NCBI RefSeq assembly: GCF_000255495.1
Contig: NZ_AHYZ01000061.1
Span: forward strand, 1-41,934
DNA length: 41,934 nt
From: Liquorilactobacillus vini DSM 20605
GTDB taxonomy: Bacteria; Bacillota; Bacilli; Lactobacillales; Lactobacillaceae
Direction of reading: 5' to 3'
Shown here: positions 1-8,703 of the stretch, piece after piece
Layout: each line of letters opens with the position of its first letter
Position numbering within the stretch: the stretch's first letter is position 1
Program-made: the position numbers and the translations under genes
The notes under the pieces: model-generated
The model's database searches: none
Told to the model about the DNA's origin: nothing
The model's input: the letters and a program-made list of their open reading frames with translations, nothing else

Positions 1-322
1 CAACTTTAGGTCCAATAAATGTAATCCCTGCATCTTGACATTTTTGGGCAAACTGTTCATTTTCCGCTAAAAATCCGTATCCAGGATGAATGGCATCCGC
101 ACTGGTTTTTTTTGCAATTCGAATAATATCATCCATATCCAGATAAGCCTCAATTGGTCGTTTACCTGCACCAACTAAATAGGCTTCGTCAGCTTTAAAA
201 CGATGAACAGATAATTCATCTTCCTTAGCAAAAATTGCCACAGTTTTAAGTTTTAATTCATGACAAGCCCTGATTATTCGAACAGCAATTTCACCACGGT
301 TAGCGATCAATACCTTTTTCAC
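1..322 (-). CDS. pycA: Pyruvate carboxylase, N-terminal end only (cut by window edge)
   Basis: The first about 107 codons of a biotin carboxylase domain are visible; the rest lies beyond base 1. Pyruvate carboxylase makes oxaloacetate from pyruvate and bicarbonate, feeding aspartate synthesis. Seen: the start reads [16 protein letters not shown], followed by the conserved [10 protein letters not shown]. Both motifs are shared with the AccC subunit of acetyl-CoA carboxylase, so the domain alone does not decide the identity. The order ylaN-ftsW-pycA is the same as in Bacillus, which favours pycA. The start is GTG at 322-320, preceded by an AAGGTGG-like ribosome site; an ATG slightly upstream runs straight into a stop. 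The gene begins 19 bases after the ftsW stop, so it is probably the third gene of that operon. Confidence 0.85.
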   Translation of the reverse strand, partial: MKKVLIANRGEIAVRIIRACHELKLKTVAIFAKEDELSVHRFKADEAYLVGAGKRPIEAYLDMDDIIRIAKKTSADAIHPGYGFLAENEQFAQKCQDAGITFIGPKV

Positions 323-341
323 TGAAATCCCACCTTCATTT

Positions 342-1523
342 TTATTTCTTATTAAACTTCACTTGTCGCTGATGGATTGAGATGTTCATTACAATCCCTA
401 AAGCTAAAGAAAGGACCAACATACTTGAACCACCATATGAAACAAACGGAAAGGTAACTCCAGTAATTGGCAAAAGGCCAGTTACTGCTCCCAAATTAAA
501 GAACGTTTCTACCGCAAAAAAAGTTCCTATTCCATAACAAATTAAGGCGGAATAAGTATTCTTTGCCCTGATTCCAATTAAAAACATCCGCAAGGTCAGC
601 CAACAGATTAACGCTAAAATACAAGCAACTCCAATTGCACCTAGTTCTTCACTGGTTACTGCCAAAATAAAATCTGTATATGGTTCCGGCAAATATCCGC
701 GTTTCTGAATGCTATTTCCTAATCCTAAACCAAACAAACCACCGTTGCTAATTGCATAATAAGAATTGATTAATTGCTGCCCACTGTCACTAGCAACTTT
801 GAAAGGATTATAAAAAGCAGTTAAGCGGCTATACATATAAGTATATTTCGTCCCAGCAACCGGATTCCATTTGCGTAACACAACCAATAAGATAATAATC
901 GTCCCTGCCCAAACAGCAAGCCAGCTGAAAGCTTGTTTCACTGATTTCAAAGCTGCCGTGTTGGCTAGAATCATTAAGGAGACAATTGTTAAATTAATTG
1001 CAAATCCACCAAGATCCGGCTCAATCAAAATCATTATCAATAAAATCGCCACTAACAGCCACGGTTTCCAATTTCGATAACCACCAATTTTATTATCCAA
1101 TGAAAAATATTCTCGTCGCGCCAATATTTGTGCTACAAAAAGAACCAGATATAATTTACACAACTCAGCTGGCTGTAAACTAAATAATTTAAAATTAATC
1201 CAACCATTGGCACCATTTACAGCTTTAGTCATAAATTTGGCATAGGCTAATAATCCAGCAATAATCCAAAATCCCCCAATAATAAATTTTTTGGAGGTAA
1301 AATTTGCTAGTTTTAAAAGCATGGTTAAACTAAAACAAATCAAGCCCAAGAAAACATAGATTAGCTGCCGTTCTAAGTAAAAGTTTGTCGTCATTCCGGC
1401 ATATGATAGATTAATTGAGCTAGCAGAGTAGACCATAACGGTTCCCACTAAACATAAAATAATATATGGAATGAATAAATAGAAGTCAAAATAACGCAAC
1501 TTAATTTTAATTTTTTTAATCAC
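342..1523 (-). CDS. ftsW: FtsW, lipid II polymerase of the SEDS family
   Basis: A 393-residue polytopic membrane protein with about ten hydrophobic segments. It is the septal peptidoglycan glycosyltransferase that works with a class B PBP; the cognate partner is probably PbpB, encoded in this window. Seen: the SEDS signature near the C-terminus ([13 protein letters not shown]) and the loop containing VNGANGWI and LQPAEL typical of FtsW/RodA. RodA is the main alternative; adjacency to ylaN and pycA, as in Bacillus, favours FtsW. The start is GTG at 1523, nine bases after ylaN, with only a weak ribosome site (AGTGGT), suggesting coupling to ylaN translation. It lies outside the dcw cluster. Confidence 0.93.
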   Translation of the reverse strand: MIKKIKIKLRYFDFYLFIPYIILCLVGTVMVYSASSINLSYAGMTTNFYLERQLIYVFLGLICFSLTMLLKLANFTSKKFIIGGFWIIAGLLAYAKFMTKAVNGANGWINFKLFSLQPAELCKLYLVLFVAQILARREYFSLDNKIGGYRNWKPWLLVAILLIMILIEPDLGGFAINLTIVSLMILANTAALKSVKQAFSWLAVWAGTIIILLVVLRKWNPVAGTKYTYMYSRLTAFYNPFKVASDSGQQLINSYYAISNGGLFGLGLGNSIQKRGYLPEPYTDFILAVTSEELGAIGVACILALICWLTLRMFLIGIRAKNTYSALICYGIGTFFAVETFFNLGAVTGLLPITGVTFPFVSYGGSSMLVLSLALGIVMNISIHQRQVKFNKK

Positions 1524-1532
1524 AACTAACCA

Positions 1533-1808
1533 CTAGTCATCCTCTCCAGCAGTTACATAAATATCCGACAACACTTGTTCAAGTTCCGTAACCATTTGTT
1601 TTCCCTCTTGTGAGGAAATCAAGCCACATTTTTCGGCTAATCTAACTTCACAAGAGAAACCATAAATTTGTGTATCAGCGACTTCTTCAAAAGCTGGGCA
1701 TTTTGACATACAGAGAAAATTGCGCTGTTTACTTAAAATTGACTTGATTTGATCAGCATCTGTTGCAAGTATTGTCAGCATTTCACTTTTAGTAACAGAT
1801 TCTCGCAA
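1533..1808 (-). CDS. ylaN: YlaN family protein (UPF0358), Fur-associated iron protein
   Basis: A 91-residue soluble protein matching the YlaN/UPF0358 family, with the conserved stretch CPAFEEVADTQIYGFS and a helical C-terminus. In Bacillus and Staphylococcus YlaN has been linked to iron and to relief of Fur repression; the role here is inferred from family membership. The start is TTG at 1808, chosen because AAAGGGG sits 9 bases upstream; an internal ATG (codon 10) has no comparable site. An extended -10 promoter lies just upstream, making this the first gene of the ylaN-ftsW-pycA operon. Confidence 0.85.
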   Translation of the reverse strand: MRESVTKSEMLTILATDADQIKSILSKQRNFLCMSKCPAFEEVADTQIYGFSCEVRLAEKCGLISSQEGKQMVTELEQVLSDIYVTAGEDD

Positions 1809-1837
1809 TTGCTTCAGCCCCTTTCTAAACTAGAGCA

Positions 1838-1846
1838 ATTATATCA
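1838..1846 (-). promoter_or_regulatory. Extended -10 promoter of ylaN-ftsW-pycA
   Basis: On the minus strand TGATATAAT forms a perfect -10 with the TG extension. The -35 at 17 bases spacing is poor (TTTTAT). It lies about 30 bases before the ylaN TTG codon. Confidence 0.55.
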
Positions 1847-1866
1847 TACAAACCAAGTTGATAAAA

Positions 1867-1917
1867 TCAAACTAAACGTTCTTTCAAACTTACCCTCCTT
1901 TTCAAATTATTATTATG
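1867..1917 (-). other. Possible six-residue leader ORF with strong ribosome site upstream of ylaN
   Basis: On the minus strand a strong Shine-Dalgarno sequence AAAAGGAGGG (core at 1893-1898) stands five bases before TTG, which opens a reading frame of only six codons (MKERLV) before TGA at 1867-1869. A promoter-like pair TTGAAA (1935-1940), 17-base spacer, CATAAT (1912-1917) stands in front. It could be a leader peptide or the remnant of a lost gene. Confidence 0.3.
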
Positions 1918-2019
1918 ATGCTAAAATTCGTATTTTTCAACAAAAAAAATTAATTTTTTCTAATAATACATTTTTTTACGAACATTATGATGTTAGAAAG
2001 TCATTTAATAACCAATAAA

Positions 2020-2074
2020 GCTTTTTTAAAGACCAATTTAGCAAAAAATGTTTTTAAATATTCTTTAAAAAAGC
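2020..2074. repeat. Perfect 13-bp inverted repeat, AT-rich
   Basis: GCTTTTTTAAAGA at 2020-2032 is matched exactly by TCTTTAAAAAAGC at 2062-2074, with a 29-base spacer. The stem is very AT-rich. It could be a weak extra terminator behind typA. The 1809-2177 gap otherwise holds only the ylaN promoter region, the leader ORF and the typA terminator; no real gene was seen. Confidence 0.5.
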
Positions 2075-2078
2075 ATCA

Positions 2079-2126
2079 AAAAAGTTCTCATGCCGACCTT
2101 TCGATCAAAGACATCAGAACTTTTCT
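2079..2126 (-). terminator. Rho-independent terminator of typA
   Basis: Read on the minus strand, AAAAGTTCT-GATG pairs with CATG-AGAACTTTTTT across a loop that can itself form a CTTT/AAAG stem. The T-run follows directly. It stands about 50 bases after the typA stop. Confidence 0.75.
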
Positions 2127-2177
2127 CATCTATTGTTAATTTTTTAAATGTCAAGCTTAGCTTTAGTGATGTTCCAA

Positions 2178-4031
2178 CTAATTGTCAGCTTTTTTCGCAG
2201 CAATTTTCTTTTGCTTTGCTGCTTTTTCCCGCAGATTCGTTGGCAAAATTTGCTTACGCAAGCGAATACTTTCTGGCGTAATTTCTAGCAATTCATCTTC
2301 ATTTAAAAACTCCAAAGATTCCTCAAGTGTAAAATGTGTTGGTTTACGAATCATCGCTGTTTGATCCTTATTAGAAGAACGAACATTGGTCAGGTTTTTA
2401 CCCTTTGTTACATTAACGGAGATATCTCGTTCTCGCGAACTTTCACCAACGATCATTCCTTCATAAACTTCTGTACCCGGATCAACAAAAATACGACCAC
2501 GATCTTCAACTCCCATAATTGCGTAAGTAGTTGCCTTACCTTGATTAATTGAAACCAATGCACCAGTTCGACGACCAGGTTCCCAGTTTCTAATAACGGG
2601 CTTATATTCAGCAAAGGTATGGTTAAAGATTCCATAGCCCTTAGTCATTGACATAAACTCAGAATCAAATCCAATTAAACCACGAGTTGGAGCTGAAAAT
2701 TCCAACTGTGTCTGCTTATTCTTATCTGTCTTCATGTTAATCATTTGTGCTTTACGTTGCGACAAAGCATCAATAACTGAACCAGAATACTCATCAGGCG
2801 TATCAATTATGACATTTTCAAATGGCTCACATAGTTTACCTTCAACTTCTCGATAAATAACTTGTGGTCGTGAAACTGCTAGTTCAAAACCTTCACGACG
2901 TAACATTTCGATTAAAATCGAAAGATGCAATTCGCCACGACCAGAAACGATCCATTCATCTGGCGAATCTGTATCTTCAACTCTTAATGAAACGTCCGTG
3001 TGTAATTGAACTTTTAATCGATCCTCCAATTTACGTGCAGTAACAAATTCGCCTTCGCGGCCGACAAATGGAGAATCATTAGTCTTAAAGGTCATCTGCA
3101 GAGTTGGTGGATCGATTCGCAATAACGGCAAAGCATCTGGATGATCAACTGGGCAAACCGTTTCACCGACAAAAATATCTTCCATTCCGGAAACAGCAAT
3201 CAAGTCTCCTGCCTTAGCCTTTTGAATCTCTAAACGTTTTAAGCCAAAAAAACCAAATAATTTAGTGACCCGAAAATTCTTTTGCGAACCATCGAGTTTC
3301 ATAACTGTCACCTGATCACCGACTTTAATCTGGCCACGAAATACTCGACCAATTCCCACTCGTCCAACAAATTCATTGTAATCTAACATTGCAACTTGAA
3401 ACTGCAACGGTTCTTCAGAGTTATCTATTGGAGCTGGAATCGTTTTTAAGATGGTATCAAAAATTGGATCCATCGTATGCTTTTGAGTGGTTGGGTCAGA
3501 CTCATATGAAGATGTGCCATTAACAGCGGAGGTGTAAACTACTGGGAATTCAAGTTGTGAGTCATCAGCGCCTAATTCAATAAATAAATCGAGTACTTCA
3601 TCAACAACTTCTTCCGGTCGTGCACCTTCACGGTCAATTTTATTAATGACAACAATTGGAGTTAAATGTTGTTCCAAAGCCTTTTTCAAAACAAAACGCG
3701 TTTGTGGCATCGTCCCCTCAAATGCATCGACAACTAGCAGGACTCCGTCAACCATCTTCATAATTCGTTCAACTTCACCACCAAAGTCGGCATGACCTGG
3801 TGTATCCAAAATATTGATCTGCTTTCCATGGTATTTAACAGCTGTATTTTTAGAAAGGATCGTAATCCCACGTTCCTTTTCAATTGCATTCGAATCCATC
3901 GCCCGATCACCAATATTTGTATGTTCATCAAGTGTATCAGACTGTTTTAATAATTCATTAACCAATGTTGTCTTTCCATGATCAACATGAGCAATTATCG
4001 CAACATTCCGGATATCATCACGTGTTTTCAA
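2178..4031 (-). CDS. typA: TypA/BipA, ribosome-associated translational GTPase
   Basis: A 617-residue GTPase of the EF-G-like family that helps ribosome assembly and stress or cold adaptation. Seen: G1 motif [10 protein letters not shown] (residues 14-23), G3 [12 protein letters not shown]4 NKID, then the beta-barrel domain and two EF-G-like domains, ending in a lysine-rich tail. Length fits the family. The start is TTG at 4031; GAAAGGAAG stands nine bases upstream and no other start codon is near. It appears to be a single-gene unit, with a terminator of the next gene upstream (4139-4165) and its own terminator downstream. Confidence 0.95.
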   Translation of the reverse strand: MKTRDDIRNVAIIAHVDHGKTTLVNELLKQSDTLDEHTNIGDRAMDSNAIEKERGITILSKNTAVKYHGKQINILDTPGHADFGGEVERIMKMVDGVLLVVDAFEGTMPQTRFVLKKALEQHLTPIVVINKIDREGARPEEVVDEVLDLFIELGADDSQLEFPVVYTSAVNGTSSYESDPTTQKHTMDPIFDTILKTIPAPIDNSEEPLQFQVAMLDYNEFVGRVGIGRVFRGQIKVGDQVTVMKLDGSQKNFRVTKLFGFFGLKRLEIQKAKAGDLIAVSGMEDIFVGETVCPVDHPDALPLLRIDPPTLQMTFKTNDSPFVGREGEFVTARKLEDRLKVQLHTDVSLRVEDTDSPDEWIVSGRGELHLSILIEMLRREGFELAVSRPQVIYREVEGKLCEPFENVIIDTPDEYSGSVIDALSQRKAQMINMKTDKNKQTQLEFSAPTRGLIGFDSEFMSMTKGYGIFNHTFAEYKPVIRNWEPGRRTGALVSINQGKATTYAIMGVEDRGRIFVDPGTEVYEGMIVGESSRERDISVNVTKGKNLTNVRSSNKDQTAMIRKPTHFTLEESLEFLNEDELLEITPESIRLRKQILPTNLREKAAKQKKIAAKKADN

Positions 4032-4138
4032 AATTTTTTCTTCCTTTCAAAATAATAGGTTTCACTGCTCAAAAAAACTTATTTTCATTTTATCAAAAAT
4101 CTTTGAAAATTCAGCTTTTTGTTTTCATTTCTTAGCAT

Positions 4139-4165
4139 AAAAAAACTGTGACTTTTCTGTCACAG
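4139..4165 (-). terminator. Terminator after suhB
   Basis: Minus-strand hairpin CTGTGAC/GTCACAG with a six-base loop, followed by a run of T. It lies just downstream of the suhB stop and separates it from typA. Confidence 0.85.
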
Positions 4166-4172
4166 CTCGCAA

Positions 4173-4958
4173 CTAACAATGAGACTGTGCCATCATTATT
4201 ATGTCTTTCTGAGCATTTTTTGACGCTACTAACACATCTATTGATGATAACACATTTACTTCTCGACCGTCAATCGTTTTCACAACTAATCCTAAAGTTT
4301 CTGCTAAAATTTTCCCGGCTGCCAGATCCCAAGGATGTAAATGACTCAGATAACCTATTAACTGTCCATTTAAAACATGAATAATTTCAATTCCTGCGCT
4401 GCCGTAAATTCTGATTCCATGACTTGCAAGCGCAATTTTTTGCAAATTATATTTATTATTGATCAACATTACACCACCTACTCCAAGTAACCCATCTACT
4501 AAAGGAACGTCAGGTGGAGATTTCATTTTTTGATAATTGCAGTAAACTCCCTGATCAGGACCACCATGGTAAAGCCGATCAGCCATAACATCATAAATAA
4601 ACCCACGTTGACCTTTTCCTCCCCGAAAAATTCCAATCATAATTGCAAAATCATTCTTTTGTTTCACAAAATTCATGGTCCCATCGATTGGGTCGATAAT
4701 CCACAACAAACCTTCTTCTTCAATTTCATTGATCGTTGGTCTTGTCTCCTCGCTCACAATTTGCGAACCCGGAAAACATTCTTGGATTTTTCTAACTAAG
4801 AACTGTTCAATTTTTCGATCCAATCCTGTTACTAGATCATTCCGGCTAGTTTTAGTTTCAATTTCGATTTTTTGGGAGAAGCTTTCTAAAATCATTTTTC
4901 TGGCAGTCATTAACCACTGCGGTACTAATGAATCAATTTTGTCAGCTTGAAATTCCAT
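4173..4958 (-). CDS. suhB: Inositol monophosphatase family phosphatase (SuhB-like)
   Basis: A 261-residue Mg-dependent sugar-phosphate phosphatase. Seen: the metal-binding motifs SEET, WIIDPIDGTMNF and, near the C-terminus, HPWDLAAG. The real substrate in lactobacilli (inositol phosphate, NADP or another) cannot be told from sequence. The chosen start is ATG at 4958, placed six bases after AAGAGGTG; a GTG at 4967 is possible but would lie inside that ribosome site. It follows the UPF0223 gene by five bases and is co-transcribed with it, as the corresponding ykt genes are in Bacillus. Confidence 0.88.
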   Translation of the reverse strand: MEFQADKIDSLVPQWLMTARKMILESFSQKIEIETKTSRNDLVTGLDRKIEQFLVRKIQECFPGSQIVSEETRPTINEIEEEGLLWIIDPIDGTMNFVKQKNDFAIMIGIFRGGKGQRGFIYDVMADRLYHGGPDQGVYCNYQKMKSPPDVPLVDGLLGVGGVMLINNKYNLQKIALASHGIRIYGSAGIEIIHVLNGQLIGYLSHLHPWDLAAGKILAETLGLVVKTIDGREVNVLSSIDVLVASKNAQKDIIMMAQSHC

Positions 4959-4963
4959 CCGAC

Positions 4964-5251
4964 TCACCTCTTAACATAATGCAAATATTTTCCTTGACTT
5001 TCTTGAACAAATTTAACGGCCCGATAAAGACTCTCGCCACTTTGAGCTAAATAACGTCGATCTAATTGTTTTTGCAATGATTTTTGCGGTACAATTTTTA
5101 GAAATTGTTGATATTTTTTTAAAAAGTCACTGCGTTCGATCTTTCTCTCATACAACTGATCAACTGCCTGATAAAATTTTATAACGTCAATAATTTCTGG
5201 AACTGTCCATTCATTCATCAACGGATAACTAATAGTTTCTTCTTTTTTCAT
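4964..5251 (-). CDS. UPF0223 family protein (YktA-like)
   Basis: A 95-residue protein of unknown function matching the UPF0223 family (ISYPLMNEWTVPEIIDVIKF and a conserved QLDRRYLAQSGESLYRAVK region). It is predicted helical and soluble. The ATG at 5251 is preferred because GTGGTGA lies just upstream; two GTG codons at 5263 and 5260 are alternatives without a ribosome site. It is first in a two-gene operon with suhB, with a TATAAT box at 5286-5291. Confidence 0.8.
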   Translation of the reverse strand: MKKEETISYPLMNEWTVPEIIDVIKFYQAVDQLYERKIERSDFLKKYQQFLKIVPQKSLQKQLDRRYLAQSGESLYRAVKFVQESQGKYLHYVKR

Positions 5252-5285
5252 TATTTTCACCACTTGTTAAATGATTAACAATCTA

Positions 5286-5291
5286 ATTATA
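5286..5291 (-). promoter_or_regulatory. -10 box of the UPF0223-suhB operon
   Basis: Minus-strand TATAAT about 35 bases before the ATG. No good -35 was found at normal spacing, so this rests on the -10 alone. It is divergent to the def promoter. Confidence 0.4.
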
Positions 5292-5356
5292 CACAATTTT
5301 CCGCTAAGTTAATTAAAAACTCACTGCAAATATTTAAAAAAAACTGAATTTTAGTC

Positions 5357-5362
5357 TATAAT
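5357..5362 (+). promoter_or_regulatory. -10 box of def
   Basis: TATAAT on the plus strand, 36 bases before the def start; the -35 region (TTAAAA-like) is poor. Confidence 0.4.
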
Positions 5363-5397
5363 TAAAGCTGATGAATTTAATTAGGAGGGTCATACTA

Positions 5398-5952
5398 TTG
5401 ATAACAATGAAAAATATTATTCGTGAAGGCAATCCTACTTTGCGAGCAAGAGCCAAAACACTAGCTTTCCCTTTGACTGATAAACAAAGAGAGCTTGGAA
5501 AAAAGCTCATGGAATTTCTTGAAAACAGTCAGGATCCCAAACTAGCCAAAAAATATCAGTTACGAGCTGGCGTCGGACTAGCTGCACCGCAAGTTGATCA
5601 GTCAATCCGGATGACTGCTGTTTTAGTTCCTGATGAAAATAACCAACCAATTTTTAAACATATTTTGATAAACCCGACCATTATTAGTGAGTCAGTTAGA
5701 ATGGCAGCTTTGGCAGAAGGTGAGGGTTGTCTTTCAGTCGATCGTGATGTACCTGGCTACGTACCACGCCATCAAAAAATCACCTTACGTTGGTACGATT
5801 TAGATGGTCAACGGCATCTTGATAAATTACGAAATTATCCAGCTATTGTCTGCCAGCATGAAATCGATCATTTAAATGGTGTTTTATTCTTTGATCATAT
5901 AAATCAAAAAGATCCTTTCTATCAAGACGATAATTTAGTCTTAATTGGTTAA
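5398..5952 (+). CDS. def: Peptide deformylase
   Basis: A 184-residue metalloenzyme that removes the formyl group from nascent protein N-termini. Seen: all three motifs, GVGLAAPQ, EGCLS (metal-binding Cys) and QHEIDHL (two metal-binding His and the catalytic Glu). The insertion between motifs I and II fits the type 2 deformylases of Gram-positive bacteria. The start TTG at 5398 lies eight bases after AGGAGGG; an ATG at 5407 is in frame but further away, and the codons upstream of 5398 overlap the ribosome site. It is monocistronic, converging on the next minus-strand gene with no gap. Confidence 0.95.
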   Translation: MITMKNIIREGNPTLRARAKTLAFPLTDKQRELGKKLMEFLENSQDPKLAKKYQLRAGVGLAAPQVDQSIRMTAVLVPDENNQPIFKHILINPTIISESVRMAALAEGEGCLSVDRDVPGYVPRHQKITLRWYDLDGQRHLDKLRNYPAIVCQHEIDHLNGVLFFDHINQKDPFYQDDNLVLIG

Positions 5953-6433
5953 TGATCTTTTTCCGCTCGACGAACATCAATCAAATAATTGGCAGTTGCT
6001 TGATTAGTCACATATGCTACATCAATATTTAATTGATTATTTTCTAACCAACAATCCGACACGATCAATGCCTGTTGATAATATTTAGTTGTCAGCTGTC
6101 GCTGTTGTTCATAATTCTTTAACAAGCTGTTCAATTCAGCACGAATTTTTTTAATAGTTACAGCACTTTTAGCCGTTAAAGTAAAACAATAAGAAAAGAC
6201 ATTGACCTCTTGGCCCCAAAAACTGGCAACTGGCTGTGACATTGAAAAAACTTTTTGTGGAAAAAGCTCGGAATTTTCAACTTTAATTAGTGACATTTGG
6301 TGTAAACAGTTAACGACTGCTAGGTCGGTAACTGTTTTATTTTTTTTCAATTTTTTTCTTTTGATCTTCGTTTGAAAAAATGAAGCAAAAACAGCACTAT
6401 TAAAACTAATATGACGATCCATAAAAATTGCAT
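5949..6433 (-). CDS. Membrane-anchored hypothetical protein, frameshifted near its N-terminus
   Basis: I do not recognise the family. The open frame from ATG 6422 has no ribosome site. A second frame starts at ATG 6433 behind AAGGGAAG and encodes MQFLWIVILVLIVLFLLHFF followed by KRRSKEK, a clear membrane anchor with positive inside residues, but it stops at TGA after the A-run at 6351-6357 (minus-strand A7). One extra A there would join both frames into a 161-residue protein: a transmembrane helix, a basic linker and a soluble domain of about 130 residues with a lysine-rich helix. The run reads A AAA AAT in the first frame, so programmed -1 slippage is also possible. The stop overlaps the end of def by four bases. 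Confidence 0.6.
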
Positions 6434-6458
6434 ATGCTCACTCTTCCCTTCCACTTTG

Positions 6459-6488
6459 ATTATAGCATTGACTTTTCCAGATTACTAA
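6459..6488 (-). promoter_or_regulatory. Promoter of the frameshifted membrane protein gene
   Basis: Minus-strand TTAGTA (6483-6488), 18-base spacer, TATAAT (6459-6464), about 26 bases before the ATG at 6433. This supports the upstream start and the idea that the gene was expressed. The rest of the 6434-6631 gap holds the rpoY leader; a TATACT at 6587-6592 may be its -10 but lacks a well-spaced -35. Confidence 0.5.
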
Positions 6489-6631
6489 GTCTTTCCATCT
6501 TCGCGCACAAAGGTTATATATATACTTATCCAAATAACTATGCTAAAATAATGTTAATTATTGTGAAAAACAATCCATGTTCGGAATATACTGCATTGTA
6601 GCAGTTAAAAATTTATGAAGGAGTTTTTTTA

Positions 6632-6850
6632 ATGGTTTTTAAAGTTTTCTATCAACCTAGTAAGGATGTCAGTCCACGGCGAGAAAGTACTTTATCCTTA
6701 TATCTCGAAGCTGAGTCTGAAGCTCAAGCTCGACTGCTCGTCGAAGAACAGACAGATTATAATATCGAATATCTTGAAGGACTTAGCCCCAAAGCCCTCG
6801 AATATGAGAAGCAAAGTCCTAACTTTAAACTCACGGAGTTTACTAAATGA
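6632..6850 (+). CDS. rpoY: RNA polymerase epsilon subunit
   Basis: A 72-residue protein of the RpoY family (formerly DUF1447/YkzG), a small RNA polymerase subunit of Firmicutes. Seen: MVFKVFYQ start, a beta-rich core and the [19 protein letters not shown] region typical of the family. ATG has GAAGGAG nine bases upstream. Its stop overlaps the rnjA start (ATGA), the same pairing as in Bacillus, so the two are translationally coupled. Confidence 0.93.
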   Translation: MVFKVFYQPSKDVSPRRESTLSLYLEAESEAQARLLVEEQTDYNIEYLEGLSPKALEYEKQSPNFKLTEFTK

Positions 6851-8523
6851 AACGCCTGAATGTCAAAAACAATGAAACAGCTGTTTTTGCCATTGGTGGA
6901 TTAGGAGAAATTGGTAAAAACACGTATGGGGTCCAATTTCAGGATGAATTAATTTTAATTGATGCTGGCATCAAGTTCCCTGAAGATGATCTTTTAGGAA
7001 TTGATTATGTAATCCCTGACTATCAATATTTAGTTGCAAATAAGTCAAAGTTAAAAGCTTTGGTAATTACACATGGGCATGAAGATCATATTGGAGGCAT
7101 CCCCTATTTACTCAAGCAAGTCAATGTTCCGATTTATGCTGGTCCCTTAGCTCTAGCATTGATCAAAAGCAAACTAGAAGAACATGGATTGTTGCGAACT
7201 ACTGAATTGCATGAAATAAATGAGGATACAGTTTTGCATTTTCGTAAAACTAGTGTTTCCTTCTTTCGGACTACCCATTCAATCCCAGATACACTCGGTG
7301 TTGCAGTAAAAACACCCAGCGGAACGATTGTTGCAACTGGTGACTATAAATTCGATTTAACACCAGTCACTCATCAGCCTCCTAATTTACAACGAATGGC
7401 AAAATTAGGCAGCGATGGCGTCCTCTGTTTGCTTTCTGATAGCACAAATGCAGAAATTCCCAACTTTACTAAATCAGAACGCTGGGTAGGAAATTCGATT
7501 CGGCGAATTTTTGAGAAAGTTGAGGGTCGAATAATTTTTGCAACTTTTGCTTCAAATATCTCCCGGATTCAACAGGCGGCGGAAGTTGCTGTTGCTAAAG
7601 GTCGGAAAATTGCCGTTTTTGGGCGCAGTATGGAAGCTGCCATTGTTAATGGCCGAGAGTTAGGTTATCTTGATATCCCAGATGATGCCTTAGTTGATAC
7701 ACACGAAATTAATAATTTACCAGCTAATCAGGTAATGATTCTCTGTACTGGGTCTCAAGGGGAACCAATGGCTGCACTGAGCCGAATCGCTAATGGCACT
7801 CATCGCCAAGTTAGCATTCAACCTGGTGATACCGTCATTTTTTCTAGTTTGCCAATTCCTGGTAACACGATTAGTGTCAATCATGTAATTAATGAATTAG
7901 AAGAAGCCGGTGCTCAGGTCATTCATGGAAAAGTTAATAACATTCATGCTTCTGGACATGGTGGTCAAGAAGAGCAAAAGTTAATGTTACGCTTAATTAA
8001 GCCCAAGTACTTTGTTCCCGTTCATGGCGAATATCGAATGCTCAAGATTCACACTGAATTGGCTGAAAAATGCGATGTTCCTAAAGACCGTTCATTTATT
8101 ATGAATAATGGTGATGTTCTTGCATTAACTGCTAATTCTGCACGTTTAGCTGGGCATTTCAGTGCTGGCGATGTTTATGTAGATGGTTCGGGAATCGGTG
8201 ATATTGGAAATGTAGTTCTTCATGATCGCAAAATTCTGGCAGAAGAAGGATTAGTTGTTGTAGTTGCGACAATTGATCTGAAACGTCAGGAAATCTTAGC
8301 TGGACCTGATTTGTTATCTAGAGGATTTATTTATATGCGTGAATCAGAAGAATTGATCGATAGCGGGAAAAAGCGCGTTTTTCGAACTTTAAGGAGAGCT
8401 TTAGCTAAAAAAGGTGCTAATGAAAACTCATTGCGTGAAGCGGTAATCAATGATCTTAAATCATTCCTCTTTGAAAAAACTGAACGTCATCCAATGATTT
8501 TACCAATGCTGGTCATTGTTTGA
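6847..8523 (+). CDS. rnjA: Ribonuclease J1
   Basis: A 558-residue metallo-beta-lactamase/beta-CASP nuclease with 5' exonuclease and endonuclease activity, involved in mRNA decay and rRNA maturation. Seen: HGHEDHIGG metal site (about residue 76), the second metal-site HSIPD region, the beta-CASP segment ([18 protein letters not shown]), and the [12 protein letters not shown] and PVHGEYRML motifs. Pairing with rpoY favours J1 over J2. The start ATG overlaps the rpoY stop. Length is normal. Confidence 0.95.
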   Translation: MKRLNVKNNETAVFAIGGLGEIGKNTYGVQFQDELILIDAGIKFPEDDLLGIDYVIPDYQYLVANKSKLKALVITHGHEDHIGGIPYLLKQVNVPIYAGPLALALIKSKLEEHGLLRTTELHEINEDTVLHFRKTSVSFFRTTHSIPDTLGVAVKTPSGTIVATGDYKFDLTPVTHQPPNLQRMAKLGSDGVLCLLSDSTNAEIPNFTKSERWVGNSIRRIFEKVEGRIIFATFASNISRIQQAAEVAVAKGRKIAVFGRSMEAAIVNGRELGYLDIPDDALVDTHEINNLPANQVMILCTGSQGEPMAALSRIANGTHRQVSIQPGDTVIFSSLPIPGNTISVNHVINELEEAGAQVIHGKVNNIHASGHGGQEEQKLMLRLIKPKYFVPVHGEYRMLKIHTELAEKCDVPKDRSFIMNNGDVLALTANSARLAGHFSAGDVYVDGSGIGDIGNVVLHDRKILAEEGLVVVVATIDLKRQEILAGPDLLSRGFIYMRESEELIDSGKKRVFRTLRRALAKKGANENSLREAVINDLKSFLFEKTERHPMILPMLVIV

Positions 8524-8589
8524 TTGACAAGTTAATAAGAACCAGATGACAATTTTTCTTGTTGAAACATTTTGACAGTTTTAACTTGA

Positions 8590-8640
8590 AAGATTGTTTT
8601 TTATTTAACAATTATTCTCAAACAATCTTAATGTTTTTCA
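8590..8640 (+). terminator. Possible weak terminator after rnjA
   Basis: AAGATTGTTT (8590-8599) pairs exactly with AAACAATCTT (8620-8629) across a 20-base loop; the following sequence AATGTTTTTC gives only a short T-run. Could be a weak terminator or just an AT-rich dyad. Confidence 0.35.
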
Positions 8641-8642
8641 CC

Positions 8643-8672
8643 TTGTAATTAAACTGTAATATTTAGTATAAT
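8643..8672 (+). promoter_or_regulatory. Promoter of the lipid-kinase-like gene
   Basis: TTGTAA (8643-8648), 18-base spacer, TATAAT (8667-8672), 31 bases before the TTG start codon. Consensus match is good. Confidence 0.65.
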
Positions 8673-8703
8673 AATTAAGTATGGTCATTAAGGAGGAAGA
8701 AAG

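Noticed and set aside
1749..2018. Plus-strand open frame of 89 codons across the start of ylaN
   Set aside because: It reads antisense through ylaN and then through AT-rich intergenic sequence, has no ribosome site and no recognisable pattern.
6420..6422. ATG at 6422 as the real start of the 157-residue frame
   Set aside because: No ribosome site precedes it, whereas ATG 6433 has one and encodes a textbook membrane anchor; the frame beginning at 6422 gives an N-terminus without sense.
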